A DNA stretch of 46,699 nucleotides from Dehalococcoidia bacterium (GTDB taxonomy: Bacteria; Chloroflexota; Dehalococcoidia; UBA2979), in the NCBI GenBank assembly GCA_028279505.1, contig JANQNP010000131.1, positions 1-46,699 on the forward strand, in the 5' to 3' direction. The first letter of the stretch is position 1. Each line of letters opens with the position of its first letter. Of the stretch, positions 1-10,732 are shown piece by piece. The notes under the pieces were generated by a model, which was given only the letters and a program-made list of their open reading frames with translations, searched no databases and was not told the origin of the DNA. The position numbers and the translations under genes are program-made.

Positions 1-2
1 GG

Positions 3-94
3 TGGCGGAGAGGGTGGGATTCGAACCCACGAAGAGGGTTGCCCCCCTTACCCGCTTTCCAGGCGAGCCTGATCAGCCACTCCAGCACCTCTCC
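3..94 (-). tRNA. tRNA-Ser (anticodon GGA)
   Basis: Reading the minus strand, the 7-bp acceptor stem GGAGAGG/CCTCTCC closes a cloverleaf with a long variable arm typical of serine tRNAs. The anticodon loop is CTGGAAA (anticodon GGA, decoding UCC/UCU), the T-arm contains GGTTCGAATCC and CCA is encoded at 3-5. It lies 45 nt from a second serine tRNA in the same orientation, so the two are probably co-transcribed. Confidence 0.96.
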
Positions 95-139
95 GCGAGG
101 GGTCTTGATCCGCTGGGACTGATGGTTGGTGGAAGCCGA

Positions 140-225
140 TGGCGGAGAGGGTGGGATTCGAACCCACGAGACTCTCGTCTACCTGTTTTCGAGACAGGCG
201 CCTTCAACCACTCGGCCACCTCTCC
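140..225 (-). tRNA. tRNA-Ser (anticodon CGA)
   Basis: The minus-strand cloverleaf has the acceptor stem GGAGAGG/CCTCTCC, anticodon loop CTCGAAA (anticodon CGA, decoding UCG), a serine-type variable arm, a T-loop TTCGAAT and an encoded CCA at 140-142. It has the same acceptor stem as the neighbouring tRNA-Ser(GGA), as expected for one seryl-tRNA synthetase recognising the acceptor and long variable arm. Confidence 0.96.
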
Positions 226-330
226 ACGAGCCAGTATTAGGGATGCCACCCGGACGCTCAATCGGGGTGCACACGCCCAACGGCGATCCGGACGCCCGAG
301 GCTTGGTGAACCCTCGGTGGACGGCGCGGT

Positions 331-666
331 CTACTCGCTGGCGCGGCCGGTCTTGCGCAGGTACTCCCGCCGGAGCTCGACCTGCGCCGCCGCGTCTTCC
401 TCGGCCGCTTCGGCCATCGCCTCGGCCAGGTGACCGCGCGAGGTCACCAGGAACTCCTGTGCGCGAGCAGCCGGCTCCTGCAGACCCTCGGGGAGCTCCT
501 CGACCGCATCCTCGCGGCTCATCAGCCGTCGCGCGGCGGTGAACGCCGCGGCCGCCCCGGTCGCGATCGCCAGCACCGTGCTGAATCGCATGTTCGAGGC
601 GCTGCGAACCACTCGCACCGGGAGTACGACGACGGTGACGGGGGCCCGGACGACGCTGCGGATCAT
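331..666 (-). CDS. small hypothetical protein with N-terminal hydrophobic segment
   Basis: This 111-residue protein is not one I recognise. Residues 1-45 are hydrophobic and alanine/valine-rich with interspersed arginines (a possible membrane anchor around residues 28-45). Residues 50-111 are a charged, alanine/glutamate-rich helix, probably coiled coil. It lies 14 nt downstream of the 681-1043 membrane protein on the same strand, and the pair probably forms a two-gene operon of envelope-associated proteins. Codon use looks normal for the region. Function cannot be assigned from sequence. Confidence 0.6.
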   Translation of the reverse strand: MIRSVVRAPVTVVVLPVRVVRSASNMRFSTVLAIATGAAAAFTAARRLMSREDAVEELPEGLQEPAARAQEFLVTSRGHLAEAMAEAAEEDAAAQVELRREYLRKTGRASE

Positions 667-680
667 CGTGACCTCGAGGG

Positions 681-1043
681 CTAGCGACGGCGGGAGCGGA
701 TGCCCGTGATCGAGGAGAGGCCGCGACGGATCCCGCGAGCGGCGGCGACCACCCGGATCACAGGATGGACCGCGTTGTCCGCGACGAACTCGGTCGTGCC
801 GCGGACGTTCTCGGCGGTCTTGCGCACCTCTTCGAGGGTGGGTCGAACGGGGTCGTCGATCAGGTCACGGATCGAGCCGCGAATGCTCCTCAAGATCAGG
901 AACATGAGGAACAACACGGCGATGAAGATCAGGAACGCGACGATCCCGACGACGCCGTAGACGACGATGACGAAATCTCGCCATTCCTCCACGCTGGGCC
1001 ACGACCAACCGAAGATGAGCGCGTTCTGCATGGCTTCGCTCAA
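681..1043 (-). CDS. small membrane protein with charged C-terminal helix
   Basis: This is a 120-residue protein. A strong transmembrane helix spans about residues 22-52 (IVVYGVVGIVAFLIFIAVLF within it). A polar amphipathic region follows (residues 53-95, with heptad-like spacing and repeated RD/EE pairs), and the end is basic (RSRRR). The topology resembles small DUF948/YtxH-like membrane proteins, but I cannot place it in either family with confidence. It is the upstream member of a probable operon with 331-666. Confidence 0.65.
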   Translation of the reverse strand: MSEAMQNALIFGWSWPSVEEWRDFVIVVYGVVGIVAFLIFIAVLFLMFLILRSIRGSIRDLIDDPVRPTLEEVRKTAENVRGTTEFVADNAVHPVIRVVAAARGIRRGLSSITGIRSRRR

Positions 1044-1150
1044 GGTTCCTCACCGCCGCGGGCCCGGGGTCGACTCGTCATGCTACGCGGGGGTTTCGAT
1101 GAGTGACAATCCGCGCTGTCCCTCGGTGTGTCGGTGTGCTCGCTCGCGGC

Positions 1151-2227
1151 TCACCGCTGCGCGGGCTGAATCGTCCCGCCGCCCACGACCTCTGTGCCGC
1201 GGTAGATGACGGCGGCCTGTCCCGGCGCCGCCGCGCGCACCGGAGCGTCGAACTCAAAGGTGAACTCCTCGTCCGAACGAGCAGTCACGCGACCGGGTAC
1301 GTCGTCTCCGTGGTAGCGGACGCGCGCCGTGAGCGGCTCGCCGAGTTCGGGTGGGGCTGACACCCAGCGCGGTTCCGCGGCGACTACCGAGGTCGTCGCG
1401 AGGTCGGCCTCGCTGCCGATCACGACGATGTTCCTCGCGGCGTCGATGCTCGTCACGTACCGAGGGCGCTCAGCCGTCACGCCGAGTCCCCGGCGTTGCC
1501 CCACGGTGTAGTTAGCGATGCCGTCATGGGCACCGACAGTCTCCCCCGACGTCGTCTCAATCGCGCCCGCCGGGGTGTCGAGACCGCGTTCACGGAGCAC
1601 GGCCCGGTAGTCGCCGCCTGGGACGAAACAGATGTCCACGCTGTCCGGCTTGTCGGCCAGTGGGAGCCCGTGCCGGCGAGCGATCTTCCTGGTCTCGTCC
1701 TTCTCGAGGTCCGCGAGCGGGAACAGCGTTCGGCTCAACGCGTCCTGGTCGAGCGTGTAGAGCACGTACGACTGGTCCTTGGCCGCGTCCGCGGCGCGAT
1801 GCAGCTGCCAGCGTCCCTCGGACGCCTCGGCCCGCGCGTAGTGCCCGGTCGCGAGGCGGTCCACGCCCATCGCGATCGCGCGGTCGAGCAGCGTCGAGAA
1901 CTTCACGTACTGGTTGCAGTTGAGACAGGGGTTCGGCGTGCGGCCGTTCGCGTAGGCGTCGACGAACGGATCGATGACGTCGCGCTGGAACTCCTGCTCC
2001 ATGTTCAGCACGTAGTGCGGGATGCCGAGCGCCTGCGCCGCGGATCGAGCATCGGCCACGTCCTCGATCCCGCAACAGGTGCGCTGCGATCGCAGGACCG
2101 TGGTGTCCGGCTCCGTGTACAGGCGCAGCGTCACGCCGATCACCTCGTAGCCTCGCTCCACGAGGAGTGCAGCGGCCACTGCCGAGTCGACGCCGCCAGA
2201 CATCGCGACGAGCACGCGTTCGGTCAT
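1151..2227 (-). CDS. mnmA: tRNA-specific 2-thiouridylase MnmA
   Basis: This enzyme makes 2-thiouridine at U34 of tRNA-Lys/Glu/Gln in the cytoplasm, activating the base with ATP and transferring sulfur from a persulfide relay. The 358-residue length is normal. The N-terminal PP-loop motif SGGVDSAV is at residues 10-17. The catalytic region [12 protein letters not shown] (Cys101, Cys104; the second aligns with the catalytic Cys of E. coli MnmA) and the second active-site segment [11 protein letters not shown] near residue 200 are both present. A TGHYAR motif and the C-terminal beta-barrel substrate domain ([10 protein letters not shown] onward) are intact. The start is the ATG just before the PP-loop strand. 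It is divergent from the lipoprotein gene at 2343, leaving a 115-bp shared promoter region. Confidence 0.96.
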   Translation of the reverse strand: MTERVLVAMSGGVDSAVAAALLVERGYEVIGVTLRLYTEPDTTVLRSQRTCCGIEDVADARSAAQALGIPHYVLNMEQEFQRDVIDPFVDAYANGRTPNPCLNCNQYVKFSTLLDRAIAMGVDRLATGHYARAEASEGRWQLHRAADAAKDQSYVLYTLDQDALSRTLFPLADLEKDETRKIARRHGLPLADKPDSVDICFVPGGDYRAVLRERGLDTPAGAIETTSGETVGAHDGIANYTVGQRRGLGVTAERPRYVTSIDAARNIVVIGSEADLATTSVVAAEPRWVSAPPELGEPLTARVRYHGDDVPGRVTARSDEEFTFEFDAPVRAAAPGQAAVIYRGTEVVGGGTIQPAQR

Positions 2228-2342
2228 GCGACCCAGTGTACGAGCCCGATCTGTAAAGGATTTGGCGTTGTATCGAGCGCGGAGCCGCTGCTAGCCTCCG
2301 TGTTGGTTTTGTATAGGCACTTGATCGAGAGGGAACTCCTGC

Positions 2343-2987
2343 ATGCTGCGCAAACTACTGATTCTTGGACTGTTACCGGCCGTCCTGCTGCTCGGAGCGG
2401 CATGCGGCGGTGACGACGACGACGACGGCGATAACGGGGGCGACGAGCCCACCGCGACCGCTGCCGCCACCGAGGAACCCGGCGACGACCCGACGGCCGA
2501 GCCCACCGAAGCACCGACCGAGGCGCCCACCGAGGAGCCGATGGACGACGAGCCGAGCTTCCTCGCGGCCGCCAGCGGCGTCACCTGCACCGGCGACTGG
2601 ACCAACCTCACCTTCGGTTCGACCGGCTCCTTCGAGGCCGTGTTCGACATCAACGAGGCAGGCGACGCTGGCACGGTGACGCTGACCCTTGGTGGCAACG
2701 TCTTCGGCGCGGCCGGTGGGACCGTTGAGCTGCCCGTGACCGTCGATGGTGACAACGTTGTGGTCGACACCGCCGCCGACTTCCTCGGCAACGCGAAGCT
2801 CACGTTCGACTCCAGCGGCGCCGCGACCGACGCCGTCTTCGAGGCGCCCCCGGCGTTCGGAAACCCGGCGTCGAAGGCCACGCTCGAGGACTTCGCGTTC
2901 GACGGCTCGGCGTTGACGACGACGGTGCAGATCGATTTCGGCGACGGCAGCATGGCCACCTCCGAGATCAACTCGACCTGCGCATAA
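2343..2987 (+). CDS. putative lipoprotein with acidic Asp/PTEAP linker
   Basis: This is a 214-residue exported protein. Residues 1-20 form a lipoprotein signal with lipobox LLLGAAC (lipidated Cys about residue 20). A poly-Asp tract and a low-complexity Pro/Thr/Glu/Ala linker (PTEAPTEAPTEEP) run to about residue 75. A compact beta-rich domain of about 140 residues follows, with two cysteines (in GVTCTGDW and at the penultimate residue) that could pair. The extracellular domain matches no family I know. The linker style is common in Chloroflexota lipoproteins. A 28-bp perfect palindrome directly follows the stop codon and probably ends the transcript. Confidence 0.85.
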   Translation: MLRKLLILGLLPAVLLLGAACGGDDDDDGDNGGDEPTATAAATEEPGDDPTAEPTEAPTEAPTEEPMDDEPSFLAAASGVTCTGDWTNLTFGSTGSFEAVFDINEAGDAGTVTLTLGGNVFGAAGGTVELPVTVDGDNVVVDTAADFLGNAKLTFDSSGAATDAVFEAPPAFGNPASKATLEDFAFDGSALTTTVQIDFGDGSMATSEINSTCA

Positions 2988-2998
2988 TCTGGATCGAC

Positions 2999-3026
2999 GA
3001 CGCGGCCGGCACGTGCCGGCCGCGTC
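2999..3026 (+). terminator. 28-bp perfect palindrome after lipoprotein gene, terminator-like
   Basis: The arms GACGCGGCCGGCAC (2999-3012) and GTGCCGGCCGCGTC (3013-3026) are exact reverse complements with no spacer, giving a 12-bp stem with a 4-nt loop in RNA. It starts 11 nt after the lipoprotein stop and ends 24 nt before rsfS. There is no U-tract, so intrinsic termination is inferred from position and stem strength only. Confidence 0.5.
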
Positions 3027-3050
3027 AGACCGCGGAAGGATCGGCCACTG

Positions 3051-3440
3051 ATGTCCGGGCAACCCGACGCCTCGACGGTGGCCGATTCGATGCGGCCTGA
3101 TCTCGAGCTGGCCCACGAGGTCGTAGACTGGCTCGCCGATCGTCAGGCCGAGGACATCGTGCTCATCGACCTCACGCCGCTCGCAGCGTTCGCGGACTAC
3201 TTCGTGATCGCGACCGTCGACAACATCCGCCAGGCACGTGCCGTAATCGACGCGGTCGAGGTGGGCATGCGGGACCGCGGCAGCAGCCGCCCCCGCCCCG
3301 AGGGCAGCCCGGAGAGCGGCTGGGTGCTGCTCGACACCGGCGAGGGGATCCTCGTCCACCTCTTTTCGTCCGAGGCGCGGATGCGCTACGACCTCGAGGG
3401 CCTGTGGAGCAAGGCGCAGGAGGTCGTGCGGGTCCAGTAA
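3051..3440 (+). CDS. rsfS: ribosome silencing factor RsfS (Iojap family)
   Basis: This protein binds ribosomal protein uL14 and blocks joining of the 30S and 50S subunits, reducing translation under nutrient limitation. At 129 residues it matches the family plus a short N-terminal extension. Family signatures are visible: EDIVLIDLTPLAAFADYFVIATVDN (about residues 36-60), the central RPRPEGSPESGWVLLDTGEGILVHLF (about 83-108) and the terminal segment LEGLWSKAQEVV. In many bacteria it lies next to nadD, but here it stands alone between the lipoprotein gene and a convergent methyltransferase gene. Confidence 0.93.
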   Translation: MSGQPDASTVADSMRPDLELAHEVVDWLADRQAEDIVLIDLTPLAAFADYFVIATVDNIRQARAVIDAVEVGMRDRGSSRPRPEGSPESGWVLLDTGEGILVHLFSSEARMRYDLEGLWSKAQEVVRVQ

Positions 3441-3453
3441 CCGCCGGCGACCG

Positions 3454-4191
3454 CTACGGGTGCGCGTAGACCGACACGTGGTGCGTGCTGTTCGAGTTGA
3501 ACGCGCCGCCCCGCCAGTCCGCTGATCGCGACACCAGTCGTAACCCGGCGAGTTGCGCCATCAGGTCCAACTCCGCCGGCCACGCGTACCGCACCTGGAC
3601 CGGCAACAGGTGAACCCCGTCTTCGTCGAAGAACACCTGCTGTGACGACGTGATCTGTCGAGCGGCGTCATGCGTCGAGAGCTCCAGCATCGCGCCCCGG
3701 TCGTCGACCCGGCTCGCGCCAACGCGCTGGCCCCGCTCCCAACGAGTGGGATCGGGGACGAACGCCTCGATCACGAACACCCCGCCATCCACCAGGTGCT
3801 CGGCGACGTTGCGGAAGCAGCGCACCTGATCGTCCTGCGTCAGCAGTGCGAAGAAGGTGTTGAACGCGACGAACACGAGGTTGAACGAACCGTCGACGCC
3901 AACGTCGGCGAAATCACCCATCGTCACCTCGATCCCGGCGCCGCCGGGCTTCTGGCGGAGCTGTTCGACCATCTCTGTCGAGGCGTCGATCCCGTGAACC
4001 TCGAGGCCCTGTGCGGCGAGCGGGAGCGCGATCCGCCCGGTGCCGATCCCAAGTTCGAGGACGCGTCCACCCTGTGCCATCGGCTTGAGGCGCTCGACGG
4101 CCGGGCCCGGATCGACGTGGCCGTGGACGTCGTCGTAGACCGACGCCCAGCGGTCGCCGTAGCTCGCCGCGTCTGATGTTGGTGGTGTCAC
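3454..4191 (-). CDS. class I SAM-dependent methyltransferase
   Basis: This 245-residue protein is predicted to be a cytosolic methyltransferase of unknown substrate. Motif I is VLELGIGTGRIALPLA (about residues 44-59), motif II ends with the acidic residue in VHGIDAS, and a motif IV-like FNLVFVAFNTFFAL is present. Residues 130-245 form the variable substrate-recognition half (HDAARQITSSQQVFF and onward). It is convergent with rsfS (13 nt between stops) and downstream of ndk behind a strong hairpin. The fold is clear, but the acceptor (small molecule or protein) cannot be told. Confidence 0.85.
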   Translation of the reverse strand: MTPPTSDAASYGDRWASVYDDVHGHVDPGPAVERLKPMAQGGRVLELGIGTGRIALPLAAQGLEVHGIDASTEMVEQLRQKPGGAGIEVTMGDFADVGVDGSFNLVFVAFNTFFALLTQDDQVRCFRNVAEHLVDGGVFVIEAFVPDPTRWERGQRVGASRVDDRGAMLELSTHDAARQITSSQQVFFDEDGVHLLPVQVRYAWPAELDLMAQLAGLRLVSRSADWRGGAFNSNSTHHVSVYAHP

Positions 4192-4200
4192 GATGCCTCC

Positions 4201-4232
4201 CTCGTGCGACCCGCTCGAGGCGGGACCACGAG
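4201..4232 (-). terminator. hairpin between ndk and methyltransferase gene
   Basis: A two-tier stem: outer CTCGTG (4201-4206) with CACGAG (4227-4232), inner CCCGC (4210-4214) with GCGGG (4220-4224). It lies 14 nt past the ndk stop on the minus strand and ends 9 nt before the methyltransferase start, so it could end the ndk transcript or attenuate read-through. No U-tract is seen. Confidence 0.45.
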
Positions 4233-4246
4233 CGAGGCTCAGCTGA

Positions 4247-4696
4247 CTATTCGAACGCCCAGGCGTCGGTACCGCGCTCCCAGGTCGTGACCGGGTGCCC
4301 CTCGAAGAAGATCCCGATCTCGCGCTCGGCGCTCTCCGCGCTGTCCGATCCGTGCACCAGGTTGCGCCCGATCTCGATCCCGAGGTCGCCGCGGATCGTC
4401 CCTGGCGCCGCCTCGGTCGGCTTGGTCGACCCCATCGTCTGCCGCGCCGCCGCGACGGCGTCGGGCCCCTCGAAGACCGCTGCCACGATCGGGCAGGCGG
4501 TGATGTACTCGACGAGTCCCTCGAAGAAGGGCTTGCCCTCGTGCTCCCCGTAGTGCCGCTTCGCCATCGCCTCGTCGACCTGCAGCAGCCGGAGCCCGGC
4601 GAGCTTCAGGCCGCGGCGCTCGAGCCGCCCGAGGACTTCGAACGCCAGGCCACGCTGCATGGCGTCCGGCTTGACGAGGATGAGCGTTCGTTCCAC
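4247..4696 (-). CDS. ndk: nucleoside diphosphate kinase
   Basis: This enzyme transfers the gamma-phosphate of ATP to NDPs through a phosphohistidine, balancing (d)NTP pools. At 149 residues it is a full-length family member. Signatures are TLILVKPDAMQRGL at the N-terminus, KRHYGEHEGKPFF, the TRQTMG-like segment (here ARQTMGSTKP), the IRGDLG loop and the active-site NLVHGSDS with the phosphorylated His (about residue 118). It is the last gene of a probable thiL-tsaE-tsaB-ndk operon, 16 nt after tsaB. Confidence 0.97.
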   Translation of the reverse strand: MERTLILVKPDAMQRGLAFEVLGRLERRGLKLAGLRLLQVDEAMAKRHYGEHEGKPFFEGLVEYITACPIVAAVFEGPDAVAAARQTMGSTKPTEAAPGTIRGDLGIEIGRNLVHGSDSAESAEREIGIFFEGHPVTTWERGTDAWAFE

Positions 4697-4712
4697 AGGG
4701 ATTCCTTCTGAG

Positions 4713-5423
4713 CTAGCGACGGGGCGTCGTGGTTGGGTTCGGTCGCGTGATCGACGGCGGGCGCAGGTAGATCACGTCCGCCAGCGCTGGATCATCGTAG
4801 CTGTCGCGCTTGCGCGCGAGTTCCAGCACCGCGGCCGCTCGCGAATGCGGCGACGCGCCGGCCTGCTCATCGTCCGGGCGCCCGGCCCGCTCGAGGGCGC
4901 TCGTGAGCGCCTCGGTGACCTCCCCGCACCAGAGCGCGCCCGCTGGTGCGCTCGCGACGCACTCCTCCGGCGTCGACATCGTCGCTGCCACCAGCTCCGA
5001 GGGCGGTCGATCCGGCGCGGGGCACGCGTACGCCGCCCACGCGACGCCGGAGCGGCGCGCATCGTGCACCGCGACCACCGCTCGCCCGGCTGGCGCTCCA
5101 CCCAGGTGCGGCGCGGCGTCGGCCTCGAGACGCGACATTGCCGCCAGCGGGACATCGAGGGCGAGCGCCATCCCCTGCGCGGTCGCGACGCCGGCCCGCA
5201 GGCCGCCGTACCCGCCCGGGCCGACGGCGACGGCCATCGCATCGAGGTCGGCGCGCTCCACGCCGGCTCCGGACAGCAGCGCTTCGACGGCGGCGAGCAG
5301 TTCCTTCGAGACGGTCGTCCCGACGGTCCAGCGACGCTCAGCGCGGAGGCCGCCGTCGTCGCCGAGCGCGACGGATGCCTCGGCGGAGGCGGTATCGATC
5401 GCGAGCACGAGCCGGTTGCTCAT
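4713..5423 (-). CDS. tsaB: tRNA threonylcarbamoyladenosine biosynthesis protein TsaB
   Basis: TsaB is the non-catalytic scaffold partner of TsaD in the bacterial TsaBDE complex, which makes t6A37 in ANN-decoding tRNAs. The 236-residue protein has the ASKHA-type N-terminus LAIDTASAEASVAL and the helix region with SKELLAAVEALL. Its family loop reads GPGGYGGLRAGVATAQGMALAL, where GPGSFTGLR is usual, so the loop is divergent. The C-terminal half is shorter and more variable, as usual for the family. It overlaps tsaE by 4 nt (5420-5423), implying translational coupling. Confidence 0.92.
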   Translation of the reverse strand: MSNRLVLAIDTASAEASVALGDDGGLRAERRWTVGTTVSKELLAAVEALLSGAGVERADLDAMAVAVGPGGYGGLRAGVATAQGMALALDVPLAAMSRLEADAAPHLGGAPAGRAVVAVHDARRSGVAWAAYACPAPDRPPSELVAATMSTPEECVASAPAGALWCGEVTEALTSALERAGRPDDEQAGASPHSRAAAVLELARKRDSYDDPALADVIYLRPPSITRPNPTTTPRR

Positions 5424-5908
5424 CGTCGGGCCTGCAATCCGTCCAGGAGCTGCTGGTAGCGAACCCCGGAGGCGACGCAGGTCAGCTTCCGCGCGTTGGG
5501 CTCGTCGGGATTCGTTTCGAGCACGATCAGCAGATGCTCGGCCGGCAACTCCTCAAGTGCGCGCTCCGGCCACTCGACGACCAGCACGCCGTCGCCGGCT
5601 TGGTCCTCGAGCCGCAGCTCCTCGACCTCCTGCGGATCGGTCAGCCGGTAGAGGTCGGCGTGGTAGAGCGAGGGTTGGTCGCCCTCGCCGAGGTGCGCGG
5701 CCATCAGGATGAACGTCGGGCTCGTCACCTGCGACTCGTGCCCGAGACCCTCGCCGATCCCTTGCGTCAGCGCCGTCTTCCCGGCGCCGAGCGGACCTTG
5801 CAGCAGCACGACGTCGCCGGCACGCAACAGCCGCGCGAGCCGTTTCCCGAAGGCGCGCGTCTGCGCGACGCTGCTCGTCTCGAAGCTGACGCGGTTGGCG
5901 GTACTCAC
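5420..5908 (-). CDS. tsaE: tRNA threonylcarbamoyladenosine biosynthesis ATPase TsaE
   Basis: TsaE is the small P-loop ATPase that resets the TsaBD complex during t6A synthesis. The 162-residue protein has the Walker A GPLGAGKTALTQGI (about residues 40-53), SPTFIL after it, the HADLYRL segment and a Walker B-like VLVVEWPERA. It overlaps tsaB at its 3' end and thiL at its 5' end (4 nt each), so the three genes are tightly coupled. Length is normal for the family. Confidence 0.94.
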   Translation of the reverse strand: MSTANRVSFETSSVAQTRAFGKRLARLLRAGDVVLLQGPLGAGKTALTQGIGEGLGHESQVTSPTFILMAAHLGEGDQPSLYHADLYRLTDPQEVEELRLEDQAGDGVLVVEWPERALEELPAEHLLIVLETNPDEPNARKLTCVASGVRYQQLLDGLQARR

Positions 5909-6936
5909 GAGGTCGGTTCCGTTCCACTGGCGGCGAGCTGGTCCCAGCCGCGCCGCGCGGGTTCGTAGCGGGCGCCACCCGCATCGCGGGCAACCGTCTC
6001 GCCGGGGTGCTCGGCGACCACGCGTCCGATCACCATCACCTCGGCGGCGACGCCACTGAGCGTGGCCTCGTCGCCGACGAGAACCAGCTCGAAATCTTCG
6101 CCCCCGCCCAGCGCCAGATCGAGGGCTTCGGTATCTCCGAGGAGTGAGCGCGCCGCCGGATGCACTGGTACCGCGTCGCAGTCGACCTCGATCCCGACCC
6201 GGGACGCTTCCGCGATGTGGTCGAGGTCCTGGAGGAGCCCATCCGACACATCGATCGCGCAGCCGATCCCGGCAGCCACCGCCGAGCGACCGGCGGCGGC
6301 GCGCGCGAGCGGTCGCCTGTGCGCCTCGACCAGTGGCTTGGCCTCGGGTGCCCCGCTCTGCCCGCGCTCGATCAGCGCCAGGCCCGCGGCGGAAGCTCCC
6401 GGGTGCCCGGACACCGCCACGAGGTCATCGACCCGCGCCGCGTCGCGCCGAAGCGCGCGCAGCTCGTCCCCGTCGAGGACGGCGCTGCCGTAGGCGGCGA
6501 TCGTGAACATCGTCGCGGTGCCCCGCACGATGTCTCCTCCCGCGATGCGCACCCCGTGCGCCCGACACGAGCCGGCCAGCCCGTCGGCGAACCCATCGAG
6601 GTCGCTCGGGGTGACATCCGGTCCGAGGCTTGCCGCGACGAGCAGGTAGCCAGGCTCCGCCCCCATCGCCGCGAGGTCGGAGACGTTGGCCGTCACGGCG
6701 CGCCACCCAACGTCCTCGAGGTCCATCGTGTCGGCGCGCCAGTGCGTGCCTTCGGTGAGCGCATCGATCGTCGCGACGACGCCCTCGGAGCCGGCGCGCC
6801 AGATCGCCGCGTCGTCACCCGGCGGAACGAGGATGTCGCTCGCCGCGGCGTCGCCAAGACGCTCGATGATCCGCGCGATCAGCGCGAACTCACCGAGGTC
6901 GTCTCCAGTCGTGGGGAGCTGATCGTCGTCGGGCAT
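5905..6936 (-). CDS. thiL: thiamine-monophosphate kinase ThiL
   Basis: ThiL phosphorylates thiamine monophosphate to the cofactor thiamine diphosphate using ATP. The 343-residue protein shows the AIR-synthase-like fold signatures: GEFALIARI at the start, PPGDDAAIW (about residues 41-49), the segment TEGTHWR, NVSDLAAMGAEPGYLLV, GGDIVRG and the C-terminal DVSDGLLQDLDHIA and GGGEDFELVLV. It overlaps tsaE by 4 nt. It is the first gene of the thiL-tsaE-tsaB-ndk run. A hairpin separates it from gyrA upstream. Confidence 0.95.
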   Translation of the reverse strand: MPDDDQLPTTGDDLGEFALIARIIERLGDAAASDILVPPGDDAAIWRAGSEGVVATIDALTEGTHWRADTMDLEDVGWRAVTANVSDLAAMGAEPGYLLVAASLGPDVTPSDLDGFADGLAGSCRAHGVRIAGGDIVRGTATMFTIAAYGSAVLDGDELRALRRDAARVDDLVAVSGHPGASAAGLALIERGQSGAPEAKPLVEAHRRPLARAAAGRSAVAAGIGCAIDVSDGLLQDLDHIAEASRVGIEVDCDAVPVHPAARSLLGDTEALDLALGGGEDFELVLVGDEATLSGVAAEVMVIGRVVAEHPGETVARDAGGARYEPARRGWDQLAASGTEPTS

Positions 6937-6995
6937 GGCCTGATTCTAGGGACGCTCAACCGGCTGCCGGAAGCGTGTCAGCCGCGTTGGCTGGC

Positions 6996-7015
6996 GGCGC
7001 CGTCGAAGCGGCGCC
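6996..7015 (-). terminator. hairpin after gyrA stop codon
   Basis: A perfect 7-bp stem, GGCGCCG (6996-7002) with CGGCGCC (7009-7015), and a 6-nt loop. It begins 5 nt beyond the gyrA TAG on the minus strand and lies upstream of thiL. It is probably a terminator or 3'-end stabiliser. No U-run follows. Confidence 0.45.
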
Positions 7016-7020
7016 ACCGG

Positions 7021-9522
<2,502 letters not shown>

Positions 9523-9698
9523 TCCGTCGGTTGGCGACGGCGCAGCGCCATCGCACCCGGGCTCAGATCGGTCGTTGGGGAGTGCCCGTAGTTTACCAGC
9601 CAGGACCCCTTACGCGGGGCGTCGAGACACGCAAGATCGTCAATGAATTCGGGCCGAATCGGCCCCCGGAAGGATGCTCAGCGAGTCCATGGGTGGAT

Positions 9699-9723
9699 GG
9701 GCGGCCGACCTGGCCGACCGCCC
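9699..9723 (-). terminator. weak hairpin downstream of the beta-propeller gene
   Basis: GGGCGG (9699-9704) can pair with CCGCCC (9718-9723) around a GC-rich 13-nt loop, 25 nt past the stop of the propeller gene on the minus strand. The stem is short and has no U-tract, so this is only a candidate. Confidence 0.25.
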
Positions 9724-9748
9724 GCTCCGGGGAGCCGTCGATCGCTGG

Positions 9749-10663
9749 CTACGACACTCGTTCAGTCCACGCGATCGGGAACGCCAGCTCGTCGTTATCC
9801 ACCTCGATGCGTGTCTCGCCATCTGGCGAGGTGATCCACACCCCCGACGCGACGGCAGGCTCGCGATGCACCGCGAGGAAGGCAGAGTCCGGTGCCCAGA
9901 CGATCGCGCACCCATCGATCAGGTGGCGGACCGATAGCCGCGCCGGGTCGTAGATCAGCACCGTGTGATCGCTGCGGTCGATCTCGTAGGTCGAGATCGC
10001 GAGGCTGCTCGAATCCGGCGCCCACGCCAGCTCGCCCACGTAGCCGCCGTCGACCTGGCGGAACAGCGTTGACCAACGGTCGGCACGCACCACGGCGAGC
10101 GAGAACGGCTCCGAGGTGATGCTCCCATACGCGAGGAAGCGCGAGTCCGGCGACCACGCGACCGTCAGCGGCACGCCATCGATCGCCTTGGCGGGCGACT
10201 TGGCGCTCGCGAGCTCGGGATCGTTCGGCCCGGCGATCTGCATCGTCTTGACGACGGCGTCGCCCTCGCTGACGTCGATCCAGACGCCCAGCTCGTCGCG
10301 GCGAACCTGGGCGACGTAGCGACCGTCCGGCGAGGGGTACGCGCCCCCGGCGCCCACCGCAGGCGCGGACCCCTCGAGGCCTTCGATCACTTCGAGGCTG
10401 GAGGCCGGATCGGCCGCGTCGACGGAGACGAAGCCGCCGTCGCTGGTGAGGTAGGTCAGCACGCCGCCAGGCCGGGGTTGCGGGGCCACGGCGGGTTCCC
10501 CGTCGAGGACGAGCTCCGCCGCCGGTGTCGACGACGCGGCCGGCGGTGGCGCGGCCTCGCCGGTGGGCGGGGCCGGCGCGGGGTCGCGGTCCATGGTCAG
10601 CGCGATCGAGGCGAAGCCGACGGCGCCGAGGAAGGCGACGGCGGGGACGAGTGATCGAAGCAC
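9749..10663 (-). CDS. exported TolB/WD40-like beta-propeller protein
   Basis: This is a 304-residue protein. Residues 1-22 are an N-terminal signal or membrane anchor (LVPAVAFLGAVGFASIAL), followed by a Pro/Ala-rich linker to about residue 50. The rest holds repeating beta-propeller units with TolB/WD40-type motifs such as YPSPDGRYVAQV, AWSPDSRFLAYGS, AWAPDSSSLAIST and VWAPDSAFLAVH, spaced 40-55 residues apart. Such propellers usually bind partners or sense ligands at the envelope. No enzymatic motif is seen. It is monocistronic or lies downstream of the 10733 nuclease-fold gene (69 nt apart). Confidence 0.82.
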   Translation of the reverse strand: MLRSLVPAVAFLGAVGFASIALTMDRDPAPAPPTGEAAPPPAASSTPAAELVLDGEPAVAPQPRPGGVLTYLTSDGGFVSVDAADPASSLEVIEGLEGSAPAVGAGGAYPSPDGRYVAQVRRDELGVWIDVSEGDAVVKTMQIAGPNDPELASAKSPAKAIDGVPLTVAWSPDSRFLAYGSITSEPFSLAVVRADRWSTLFRQVDGGYVGELAWAPDSSSLAISTYEIDRSDHTVLIYDPARLSVRHLIDGCAIVWAPDSAFLAVHREPAVASGVWITSPDGETRIEVDNDELAFPIAWTERVS

Positions 10664-10732
10664 GGTGTCCTCCCGGAGGTTCCGAGAGAGTTACACCGCG
10701 AGCGGCGGGTTGGTTCCGCTAACGGTCCGAGG

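Noticed and set aside
9523..9748. sigma-70-like promoter upstream of gyrA
   Set aside because: TTGACG and TAAACT occur on the minus strand but not at compatible spacing; too weak to list.
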